From contig CM066033.1 in assembly GCA_033557465.1 (NCBI GenBank), positions 1,356,351,834 through 1,356,415,833 of the forward strand: a stretch of DNA of 64,000 nt, read 5' to 3'. Source of the stretch: Ichthyophis bannanicus (taxonomy: Eukaryota > Chordata > Amphibia > Gymnophiona > Ichthyophiidae). A program made the translations under genes and the position numbers. Below, piece after piece: positions 1-9,211 of this stretch (the first letter of the stretch is position 1; each line of letters begins with the position of its first letter). The notes under the pieces were generated by a model. The model was not told the DNA's origin, did not search any database, and saw nothing but the letters and a program-made list of their open reading frames with translations.

Positions 1-1203
1 ATGGTTGCCCTGTTACATATTAGCATCCTGGTGGTTTCCTATGATTGCCAGGGATATTTTTGTCATATAGCTGTAGAGACCCATTTCAGTTTTCTCTGGC
101 CCATTGCTGGCATTGCACATACTGTTTTCAGCGATGGCCACTGAACGAATGACTACGGTGTTCATCACATGCCACGTCAGTTTTGATGCGGGGTCTATCA
201 GGACAAACATTTCCCTTTCCACTTGCCTGTTCTGGTGCACATAGATGACTGTATAGTGTTATGGGCATGCAACAGACTTGTATGTATAGCCTGGGTTGCA
301 TGACCTAATCTGCTGCATCAGTATTACTGCTTTGTTTGCATGAACACAACACTGTCAGTGTGAGCATCAGCATCGGAGATGTTCATTTTGCCTGCGGAGG
401 CATGGCCACATGGAAAACAGGCAGTATCACACATGTTCATCTTTTCATAATACAGTACTGTGAGCATGGGGACGTACATGCCTTTGTTGCATTTACCCAT
501 GTTCCTAGAATAACAGCACGAGCCTGTGTTACCCCTGACGTGTTGTTTGTGCCGTGCCGGGAACGTATAACTCCCTGATTCTGGAACTGTGGGTGTGTCT
601 ATCTTCACGGTTTCGGAATCGGGTATATTACATGCACGTTTTCACTTTAGACGTTTCTGCCAACGGGACGTGCACTTTATAGAATTGGCCTCCAAATAAC
701 GTTGGCCATTGTTTAACTGGAGCTGCTTCAGGGATTAGTTAAATGAAGGTCAAGTTAAATAAGTTATTGAGACATATGTAATCTTAAATATCTATCATTT
801 GGCTGAGGGGTTGCCACTGAAAGCAATAATCTGATGCACTGATGCCAAGAGAAAGTCATTCAGGCAAAATTTAGCTTGACTGTAATTTGTGTCTATGATG
901 CCGTCAACCATTGTGTGAAAGCGGCGAGGGGCATCCGTTCAATGGCTGACATGAATCACATCTGGGAAAATGTATTTTCAGCTCAGGGGCAGAGCTTAAA
1001 GGTCTTAAATCAAATAAATATGTGCAATGTACTCTGGAAGTTGATCTAATAATCCTTGGCAATTTATAAAGGGAATACATTTCATTCTGTCCGCATGACT
1101 GCACGGTATTTTTAACTGCAGACTTTGCACTAGTTTTCAAAGTAGACCTGCAGGCACACTTTGACTTTGAAAACTGCCTGAGGATAAAGCAACCACAGAC
1201 ATA
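1..1203. other. Unassigned DNA with two minus-strand open stretches
   Basis: I recognise no repeat family here. The minus strand has two consecutive open stretches, 608-324 (94 codons, cysteine-rich) and 240-13 (75 codons). They are separated by about 80 bases containing stops in all relevant frames. Their composition is not low-complexity and does not match the LINE frames elsewhere in the window, so they could be remnants of a coding exon or of an unrecognised transposon. I cannot name a family. The region ends exactly at the left terminus of element E1. Confidence 0.3.
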
Positions 1204-1599
1204 GGGGTATGTTTACTAAACCGCGCAATTGTGCGGGGTGCACTTGAGCGTGCGCTACGGTACCTTAGCGTATGCTAATAGTGCATTTTTGGTGGCCCAC
1301 ACAAGTGTGCGCCGCCCGCACAAGTGCACGGCGTGCTGATGTGCGATAGAGGCGTGGAAAGGCATTTCGAGGGTGGAGGAAGGCTCCCGAGGGGCGGGGG
1401 GTTGGGGTCAATGGGTGGAGAGTGGGAGGGGAGAGGCTCCCCGCACAGGAGCGGGGCTGAATTTCGGGCAAAAAAATACCGCGAGTGAAAACCTCACGTT
1501 AGAGCCGATTTAAAGGGAAGAGAAACCATTTACGTCAGCAATGTACATCAAAACCGGGGAAACCTACAAAACGTGAGCAGTGTGATACATGTGCACAGA

Positions 1600-1900
1600 A
1601 CAAAATTCCAAATAAAACCTTAAAATGACCACAAGAAAAATTGTAAAAATTAAAATTCAGCTGGGCAACAGTGATATCAATGGGCAACAATAAAAAACAC
1701 TCCCAGGAAAGCGCCAAAAAAAAGAAATGATTTTTGGAAGGGTCTACGCTCCGTAGACTCTCAAAAATCACTTCATTTTATTGGAGCTTTCTTGGGAGTG
1801 TTTTTTATGTTGCCCATTGATATCACTGTTGCCCAGCTTGATTTTGGTTTTGTTCCCCTTTTTTTCGAGGTCATTTTTGAGATTTTTTGCACTTTTGTCC
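1600..1900. repeat. Large hairpin within E1
   Basis: An inverted repeat is centred near 1750, where GTCTACG and CGTAGAC pair across three bases. The arms extend outward through the blocks CACTCCCAGGAAAGC and its complement, then the blocks around GATATCA. The same structure recurs in E2 (centre ~9055), E4 (~51350) and E3 (~49283), so it belongs to the family. An RNA from either strand would form a long duplex. Confidence 0.75.
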
Positions 1901-2006
1901 CCATACAAGGTAAATGAGCCCACAGTAAAATTGTGCAGAGCAGGGTTTCTGACTCATCCAGCCAGGTTTCCTATCTCCAGGTACTGCACTGCCTCTGTGG
2001 CTACAG

Positions 2007-2074
2007 TGTGGTGCAGCAGACACAGCCAGTGCCTATAAGACCAGAGGGTCACAAGTTCAAATCCTAGCTGGGGC
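2007..2074 (+). other. tRNA-like module 1 of E1
   Basis: The A-box-like stretch is GTGGTGCAGCAGACA at 2007. The B-box-like stretch is AAGTTCAAATCC at 2053-2064, at about the spacing of an internal RNA polymerase III promoter. Homologous modules occur at the same relative place in E2 (9312-9384), E4 (51606-51662) and E3 (48961-49035, minus). The arms do not fold into a clean cloverleaf, so this is a tRNA-derived remnant and not a tRNA gene. Confidence 0.55.
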
Positions 2075-2465
2075 TCCTGCCAAGCCTGTCCCCATAGCTT
2101 TACCCACCACTAAACAGTGATAGTACAGACACTTCTTTATTGCAGAGAACATAAGCATGGTTCCAACACCTATATTTTACCCTACACCACTCACAAACCA
2201 TAACAATGGGCATTACCTACAGCCAAGTCCCCCAAATTCAGTCCTGGAGTGGCACCAGTCAATCAGGTCATATGCTTTTACCCAGATAAGGACATGTCTG
2301 CAGGTTGGCGGAAGGGTACAGGTGGTGGAGGGGGCAGTGGCTGCAAACCACAGCAGACAGTGGCCTAGGCCTGTGCAGGCTGGCACCGTCCATTGCAACA
2401 GACAGGCTCTGTCGGATGTACAGTCATGGACTCCCCAGGGAACACAGCATACCTGTGGCAACACA

Positions 2466-2530
2466 GTGGTGCAGTGCACACAGACAGTGTGGGCAAGAAC
2501 AGAAGGTCACAAGTTCAAAGCCCAGCTGGG
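2466..2530 (+). other. tRNA-like module 2 of E1
   Basis: This is a second, related module. GTGGTGCAGTGCACA starts at 2466 and the B-box-like AAGTTCAAAGCC is at 2511-2522. Counterparts lie at 9769-9835 (E2), 52056-52120 (E4) and 59990-60055 (E7). Its likeness to module 1 suggests a duplication before the family spread. Confidence 0.5.
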
Positions 2531-2675
2531 GCTACTGCCAATCCAGTCCACATATTTTTCCTACAACTAAACCGTGATAGTAAGGACAAACCTTTATTGC
2601 TGAGAACATACGCATGGTTAATACACCTATAATCTACCACACCAAACACAGACAGCATAAACAGGCGCATTACCT

Positions 2676-2880
2676 AGAGCAGAGTCTCCCAAATGCAGTC
2701 CTGGAGGGCCCCACACCATTCAGGTTCCATGCTGCCTCTTATAAAGATGCCTGTGCTGCATATCTATGCACCACCCCCATGGTATGCTGATATAGCTCAT
2801 GCATATTCATGAGGGACAGCATGAAAACCCGAACAGTGTTTGGAACACCAGGACTGGAGTTGGGAAACTCTGCCGTAAAG
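2676..2880. repeat. Internal ~205-bp inverted-repeat module of E1
   Basis: The left arm begins AGAGCAGAGTCTCCCAAATG. The right arm ends with the complement of GGCAGAGTTTCCCAACTCC. Between them lies a TGCATATTCATGAGGGACAG stretch. The same module is in E2 (~9982-10190), E4 (~52266-52475), E3 (~48625-48840, inverted) and E5 (~26670-26880, inverted). It looks like a small MITE captured by the ancestral element. Confidence 0.6.
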
Positions 2881-4422
2881 CAGCAGCCAAAAGGGCCAGA
2901 CACACCCACACACACACCCACAGGCCCCATTGGCCAATGCCCCCTGGAGAGGCAGGACATTGGGCCCTGCCTGTATCTCCCAATACTAGCAGTTGCATAC
3001 CTTAGCAATGCCACCCTACACCTGGGTATATGGTACACAGCTATCAAACGTTTCCTGTGATAACTGGCAGATATCAATTCCTACGTTAAGCACATTTTGC
3101 TCATTGAGCTCCACCATAACAATCATTGTGATGTCTGCGGTGTGTGCTGCAGGTCTGGTCTCTGACAGTGTTTACCACCCTGGGGAGTGACCCCCAACAG
3201 TATTGCGTACCATATCCATGCCTGTACTGTGCCCAGGACTGGTGTGGTGGGTATGGCTGCTGAACTCCTCTATAGTAGCACAATGCTGGCATAGGTGTGG
3301 GGGTTGCTGTCTGTCTATACAGTGTGTGGTGGCTGAAAACACCTTCCACATCCCACACTGCCAGCAATGTTGCCAGTATTGGGCTGCCAATGTGCATAAT
3401 GAGGAGCAAGGTACCATGGGTATAGGCCGGACAGGGTGGCCTGGCCAGGGTGCATCTGCACAGGGCATAGGGCACTGACTGGGACATTTTAGTGCCCGGC
3501 CACCACCTACACAGACAGGGTGACCTCAATATGTCCTGCTGAGAGATCACTCTCACCCTGACTGTGCAGTGACCACAGCATGACTAGGCACCCCCATAGT
3601 GCTATATAGTATTTCTCTCATGTGATAGATATGGGTTTCCTTTTGGGGCCCAGTCACTGATTTATCTGCTTGCTGTGTATGCTGACATCCCAGTTCTGTG
3701 TGCGTGCATGCATCTCCACTGGGAACATGCACTATGGACTAACTAGCAGACTGCTTGCAGCTGGTATGTGTCTTGATGGAGTGGCTTGCAGGGTGCAGCG
3801 GCTGATGACTTGCTGCTGGAGAATATCAGAAGGTGGTGGGGTGCAGCTTACCATATCCAGGCCTAATGTATGTCTGCTATTGTGTTATGGATGTGTATAG
3901 AGCTGCATTGACTGCCCTGTGGGGTGTCTGTTCCTCAGCAGGACTGGGGTTGATGGTCCCCTCTACTGCCACCTTTGGCAGGGAGGTAGAATGTGGCTCT
4001 ATTGATGGGAGGCCCTGTTTGCCTCCCTCGGCCCGTGTGTGGGGGGTGGTGCAAAGCCCAACTACCTATCTCACACATTAACACTGCTTTGGACCTCCAG
4101 CATGGCCTCTTTCAGCCATTGAAGGTGTTGTGGACCTGGTCCTGGATGCCTCACCGCACCTTCAGGGTGAGCACAGTACCCACACAATGTGACGGTGTGT
4201 AGCTACTCTGTGCCAGTAAACCACACGGTCAGTACCCCCTACCAGGCCGAGGTGCTGTGGGGGTGCATTGCCCATCTTGTGTTTATCTGTGGACAGCTGA
4301 TTTGCATGTGCAGTGCATCATGGGTATGGGTGGGCTAACCCTATCCTGGTGACCACAGCAGACTGTCTGTGTGGTGACGTGCAGGCTCTCTGCAGCCAGC
4401 CAGGGGCTTGCTAGCAGCTATA

Positions 4423-4486
4423 GAGCTGTAGCCCAATAGTTACTTCACTGCCTTTGAAGCCAGAAGTCATAGGTTCAAACCCACAG
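4423..4486 (+). other. tRNA-like module 3 of E1
   Basis: The A-box-like GAGCTGTAGCCCAATAG starts at 4423 and the B-box-like AGGTTCAAACCC is at 4471-4482. This is the most tRNA-like module of the family. It recurs in E2 (11750-11812), E4 (54062-54122), E7 (61545-61605) and, inverted, E5 (24060-24125). It could be an internal polymerase III promoter. No expression can be read from the sequence. Confidence 0.6.
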
Positions 4487-4574
4487 TGGTGTTATTTGAT
4501 AGGGTTGTCCAATGCATTATCTTTTTTTAATGTACATATTTTGATGCCAGAAAAAACACCTTCAGCGTACTGTA

Positions 4575-5150
4575 CCCATAAGGTGCCTCTGAGGGTGCTT
4601 TATAGGGTGCCCTATAGGGCACCTTATGGTTCCCGTCCATATAAGGTGCACTATACATTATCCTGTGATGCAACTTATAGGGTGCCCTATAGGGGACATT
4701 TTAGGGTGCTGTGGCGGACAGTGCAATTTATAATGTGCCCTATGGAGTGCCTTATAGGGTGCCTTATACGGCACCTTCAATTACGGCACGTGAGGGCGTG
4801 TTTGCTGGCAGCAATTAATAAAATAAAAATAAAGTGCTGCAGGAAAAAATATGTACAATGCAAAGCTGATGCCACAGCCAGCCTTATATATTAGGCACAC
4901 TGGGGAGCAAACTCATGACCCCTGAATCAGCAGTCAGTGCCTTAACCATTGTGCTCCACTGCTGCTCCTTCTTGCCTGTCAGCGCACCTACTTATGCTTT
5001 CCATTCCTTAAACTGCACAGTGCTGCCATAACAAACAGTACTCTAACCTTGCGGTACCTCATACGGCACCCTCTAAAGCGCCCTATAAGCAACATTCTAG
5101 GGTGCCTTGGCTGACAGTGCACTTTAAAATGTGCCTTATAGGGTGCCTTA
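4575..5150. repeat. Array of GGTGCC/GGCACC palindromes in E1
   Basis: Many short inverted copies of the core GGTGCCYTATARGGCRCC crowd this stretch. The clearest is the perfect 18-base palindrome GGTGCCCTATAGGGCACC at 4606-4623. Comparable arrays sit in E5 (23720-23880), E2 (12060-12175), E4 (54240-54420) and E7 (62170-62490). In DNA transposons such repeats inside one end are often transposase binding sites; that role here is inference. Confidence 0.65.
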
Positions 5151-5870
5151 TGTTAACACGCTTTGAGAGTGCGTTTGCTAGTAGTGATAATTAAAATAAA
5201 CATAAAATGACTCCAAAAGCAATCTGCCCCATAATATGTAATGCCTCAGGCAGCCTTGTTCATTGGGCACTGTGGGGGATTGAACCCTTGATCCCTGCAC
5301 CATTGGTCAGTGTCTTAACCATTGTGTTGTGGTCCTGTTCCTGTGCTTGTACATTAGCGCGCTGCCTTATGCCGCCCAATATAAAAAAGCCTCCTAAATC
5401 AATAGCACACCGCTGAATGCCCATCAGTGCGCTGCCTTATGCTGCACAATATTGGACTAGCTCCTAAAGTAATGCCTCAGCCAACTGTCTACATTGAGCA
5501 CTGTGGGGGACCCCTGATCCCTGCACCATTGGTCAGTGTCTTAACCATTGTGTTGTGGCTCTGCTCTTCTGTGTACACATCAGCGCGCCACTTATGCTAC
5601 CCAGTATTAACATGCCTCCGAAAACATTAGCGCGCCGCCTTATTAAAATGCCTCCGAAAACATTAGCGTGCCGCCCATCAGCACGTGGCCTGATGCTGCC
5701 CATTATTTTAATGCCTTATAAATTAATGTCTCAGCCAGGTGTCTTTATTGGGCACTGTGGGGGATTGAACTCCTGATCCCTGTGCCATTAGTAAGTGCCT
5801 TAACCATTGTGCTGTGGCTCTGCTCTTCTGTGTGCACATCAGCGCGCCACTTATGCCTCCCGCGCAGCTT
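4902..5870 (-). repeat. Tandemly amplified minus-strand tRNA-like modules in E1
   Basis: On the minus strand, tRNA-like blocks are seen at 4902-4960, 5272-5338, 5505-5565 and 5757-5818. Each reads, on the plus strand, as a GGGGATTGAACC-type B-box complement followed by CTTAACCATTGTG. The last three sit in near-repeat units roughly 230-250 bases apart, each followed by ATCAGCGCGCC-type sequence. E2 has one such unit (12280-12350) and E4 two, so the number varies between copies. Confidence 0.55.
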
Positions 5871-6028
5871 CCTCATGCGCTAATGTGCGGGGCGCACATG
5901 GGCACCGCGCACCTTAGCGCATATGTCAATCATGGCTTTTCTTTTTCAGGATGTAACGCCCACTCCTTATATGGCATCCGCACACTACCGCGGCCCGCAC
6001 ATTAGCGGGGTTTTAGTAAACATACCCC

Positions 6029-6880
6029 AAAGTATTGCAGCTCCTTTTTCTGCTTATTCAGTACCGGTTTTCGAATATGCAAAACTACGTGCATTGCTGC
6101 AATCACAACTGTAGCCTAGTCCCTGGGAACACCTCCACTTTTACTTGCACAAACTAGATGGCTTTCAAATAGCCCATTTCTGCAGGAATGTCTTTGAACA
6201 TTTTCCTCTCTATGGATTGGTCAGTAGGGGCGTGCATGGGAACATCTTTGGTTCAGTTCTTATTTGGATCAGTCGCCCATTCGGTTCGTTTTCTGATACC
6301 AAAAGATTTGTATCATTCGTTTCCATTAAAGTTAAAAGAGCAAGAAATTCTGTTCCATCATAGTGGGATTTTCCGTCCATTTTCAATGAAACTTGCTTAC
6401 TCTAAACCTTGCAGGCAAGTATCTTCAATGGAGATGCAGCACTATAAACCATCAAGCATGGCACAAAACCTCATGGCACCAAACGAGGGGCAAAGGGCAA
6501 CTAACAAAGGCAGGAAGACTCCAAGCCACTGTGAAAAGGGAACATGTCATAAAGAGTGGAATGAAGACCCCCAAGGAACCAGAAGAGGGGCAAATCAGCA
6601 TCACCATTACCAGTGCTCTTCATGATATATTGTCTGTCAAGTTTCTCATCATGACATCTGTCTGCTCTGCACTGGAAAGCCTAACTTTGCTCTCGCACAC
6701 AAATTCAATCAGTGCCCTAGGCCCTCTGTACCTGAGCCCTGTGTGTGCTCTTTATTTTTCCTCTGATCATTCTCAGCCCTTTTCCCACTGAAGCCTATAC
6801 CTTCCTAACACAAGCTCCTCTGCCTCTAAATTGCTGGTCTCAGATTCATGATGATATCACCAGCAATGGGATTTGGAATG
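6029..6880. other. Unassigned spacer
   Basis: This spacer lies between E1 and the L3-like LINE. Short open stretches (for example 6188-6625 plus) show no family resemblance. I see no repeat family, promoter or RNA gene that I can support. Confidence 0.4.
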
Positions 6881-7652
6881 AAGGAATGGTCTAATGGTTA
6901 GGACATTCTGCTAAATCAAAAGCTGCAGATAAATCCAGAGACAGCAATAACACCAAGAACCCCCAGCTAACCACCCATACACCTGATCTAATGCCACCAA
7001 CAGAGTTTCTATACCACTTCCTGATGAAATCTGCCTTGACCACAATCCAACAAGGAGTTATCCTCCACAAAACTACCTACCTGAAATGCAACTTCCTTCT
7101 CAATTATCTTAGCCAACATGGGTAAGTTGGAAATTGGATGGTAGTTATTATAGCTGTAGATCTTCCCCGGCTTTCTTAGGAACCGGGGTAACTACCGCCT
7201 TCTTCAGCCGGGCCTGAACCATTCCTTGCAATATGGAAGCATTAACAAGATACTGCTGCCAATCCAACATAGCCTGCAGGGCTATCTTAAAATAGTCAAT
7301 AAGCACTGGGTGGAAGCCCAAAAAGGTCTCCTGAAAAACAGTGAGCAACTTGCCCAGATGTTCACTCATTATAGCTGAGAAGACATCGGGACTGGGCGCA
7401 TGTTGCCATTTCCTGAAGACCTCTGTCACTACTGGACGGCGTCCAAACCCACCCTTCAACTGCTCCATCTTATCTAAAAAATGGCCACCATCATCTCAAA
7501 GTCAAACTCCACACTGCCCCCAGACCCTCTCACCAACTGGGATACCTCACAGAATACCATTCTAGCCTGATTTCCTGCCTGGCTTATCAGCCCAGAGAAA
7601 AAACGTGTTTCTTTTTTCAGCAAAAATGGAGTGCTTGTAAGAATTAGTTGCC
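6880..7652 (-). pseudogene. L3/CR1-like LINE reverse transcriptase fragment
   Basis: Read on the minus strand, this begins with a linker (residues FFSGLI...) around 7600. It continues through ARLKKAVVTPVPKKAG (7148-7200), then NYHPISN and PMLAKIIEK (around 7080-7140). It reaches the catalytic-type motif LDLSAAFD near 6915-6960, after frameshifts. This is the N-terminal half of a non-LTR reverse transcriptase. The matching endonuclease part lies at 12541-13250 on the same strand, with a CR1 and E2 between, so these are probably two halves of one old LINE. It is broken by several shifts and stops and cannot be functional. Confidence 0.75.
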
Positions 7653-8478
7653 TGGCATCATAAGAACATAAGAAATGCCATACTGGATCAGACCAAGGTC
7701 CATCAAGCCCAGTATCTTGTTTCCAACAGTGGCCAATCCAGGTCACAAGTACCTGGCAGGTTCCCAAAAAGGCGCACAGGTTCCACAATGCTTCAGAGAT
7801 AAGCAGTGGATTTCCCTGGTCCTCTTTAATAATGGCTTATAACTCTTTCCACCGGGAACTTCTCCAAACCTTTTTTAAACCCAACTATACTAACAGCTTT
7901 TCCTACATCCACTGGTAACGAATTCCAGAGTTTGATTACACATTCAGTAAAAAAAATATTTTCTCTTATTTAGTCTTAAATTGGTTACTTTGTAGCTTCA
8001 TTGCATGTCCTCTAGACTTTCTATATTTTGATGTGTAAACAACCAATCTACATTTATCCGTTCTACGCCATTCATTAATTTATAGACCTCTATCATACAT
8101 CCATCAGCTATCTCTTTTCCACATTGAAGAGCCCCAACCTTTTAAGCCTCTCCTCATAGGGGTATCCTTCCATCCCCTTTACCATTTTTGTCACTCTTCT
8201 CTGTACCTTTTTTAATTCTGCTATATCCTTTTTAAGATACGGTGACCAGAATTGCAGGCAATATTCAAAGTGCGGTTGCACCTGGAATAAAATAGAGGCA
8301 TTATAATATTCTTGGTTTTATTCTCCATTCCTTTTATTATGATTCCTAGCATTCTCTTTGCTTTCTAGGCCACCAATACACAATGGGTGGAGGGTTTCTA
8401 AAGTGGTACCTTGCATTGTGTAACCATAGATTGGGTTATTCTTTCCTGGGTGCATAACTTTGCACTTATCCACACTAA
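7653..8478 (-). mobile_element. CR1 LINE 3' part, split by E2
   Basis: The CR1 3' terminus, read on the minus strand, ends here as CATAAGAACATAAG at 7654. The upstream CR1 body is recognisable through the 'TATCTTAAAAAGGATATAG' and 'AACCCA/CTATGGTTACACAATG' regions shared with the copy at 13880-17491. The fragment stops abruptly at 8478, where E2 begins after CACACTAA. The next ~45 bases of the same CR1 resume at 12498. Only the end of the frame and the 3' UTR are present. Confidence 0.85.
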
Positions 8479-8895
8479 GGGGTATGTTTACTAAACCTCG
8501 CACAATTGCGCACCGCACAATAGCGCACAGCAATGATGCACTTAAGCGCTCTTAAGTGCCCCGCACAATTGCGCGTCACACTAACGGGCCCCTGCACAAT
8601 AGCGCGCTGCACTAACGGGCCCCGCACAAGTACAGGGCCCGCAAATGTCCGATAGAGGCGTGGAAAGGCATTCTGAGGGCGGAGGAAGGCTCCCGAGGGG
8701 CGGAGAGACGGGGTTAATGGGCGGGGAAGGGGAGGGGAGAGGCTCCCCGCACATTATCGGGGCCGAATTTACAAGTTAAAAATAGCGCGAGTGAAACACT
8801 CGCGGTAGAGGGCATTTAAAGGGAAGAGAAACCATTTCCGTCAGCAATGTACAGCAAAACCGGGGAAACCAACAAAACGTGAGCAGTGTGATACA

Positions 8896-9211
8896 TGTGC
8901 ACAGAACAAAAGTGCAAATAAAAAGCGAAAATGACCACAACAAAAATTATAATAATTATAATTCAGCTGGGGAACAGTGCTAGCAATGGGCAAAAATAAA
9001 AAACACACCCAGGAAAGCTCCAAAAAAAAGAATGATTTTTGGAAGGGTCTACGGAGCGGAGACCCCTCCAAAAATCATTCCCTTTTTATGGAGCTTACCT
9101 CGGAGTTTTGTTATGTTTGTCCATTAATAGCACTGTTGCCCAGCTTGGTTATATTTTTTCCCCCTTTTTTCGTGGTCATTTGCGGGGTTTATTTGCACTT
9201 TTGTCTCCAGA
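8896..9211. repeat. Large hairpin within E2
   Basis: The arms meet near 9055 (TCTACGGAGCGGAGA). They run outward through CACACCCAGGAAAGCTCC and its partner, then TGCACTTTTGT-type ends. It is homologous to the hairpins of E1, E3 and E4. Arm identity is visibly imperfect, so it is an old structural feature of the family and not a recent foldback. Confidence 0.7.

Larger units (their letters stand above)
1204..6028 (+). mobile_element. TAA-TIR element copy E1 (Harbinger-like, non-autonomous)
   Basis: The left end is GGGGTATGTTTACTAAAC at 1204. The right end is its inverted counterpart, TTTAGTAAACATACCCC, finishing at 6028. The flanking triplets are ATA and AAA, an imperfect version of the TAA/AAA duplication seen around other copies. 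In order the body holds a GC-rich left end, a large hairpin (about 1600-1900), tRNA-like modules on the plus strand (2007-2074, 2466-2530, 4423-4486), an inverted-repeat module (2676-2880), an array of GGTGCC/GGCACC palindromes (4575-5150), and a right part with repeated minus-strand tRNA-like modules (4902-5870). No open frame exceeds 151 codons and none looks like a Harbinger transposase or its MYB-like partner. The superfamily assignment rests on termini and target-site length in sister copies. Confidence 0.8.

Noticed and set aside
2157..3556. Open stretches of 90-151 codons inside E1 and similar ones in E2, E3 and E4
   Set aside because: They are not preserved in frame between copies and resemble no transposase; shared short peptides come from shared DNA.
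4423..4486. Genuine tRNA genes at the tRNA-like modules
   Set aside because: The boxes are visible but acceptor and anticodon arms do not pair properly, and copies track the transposon.
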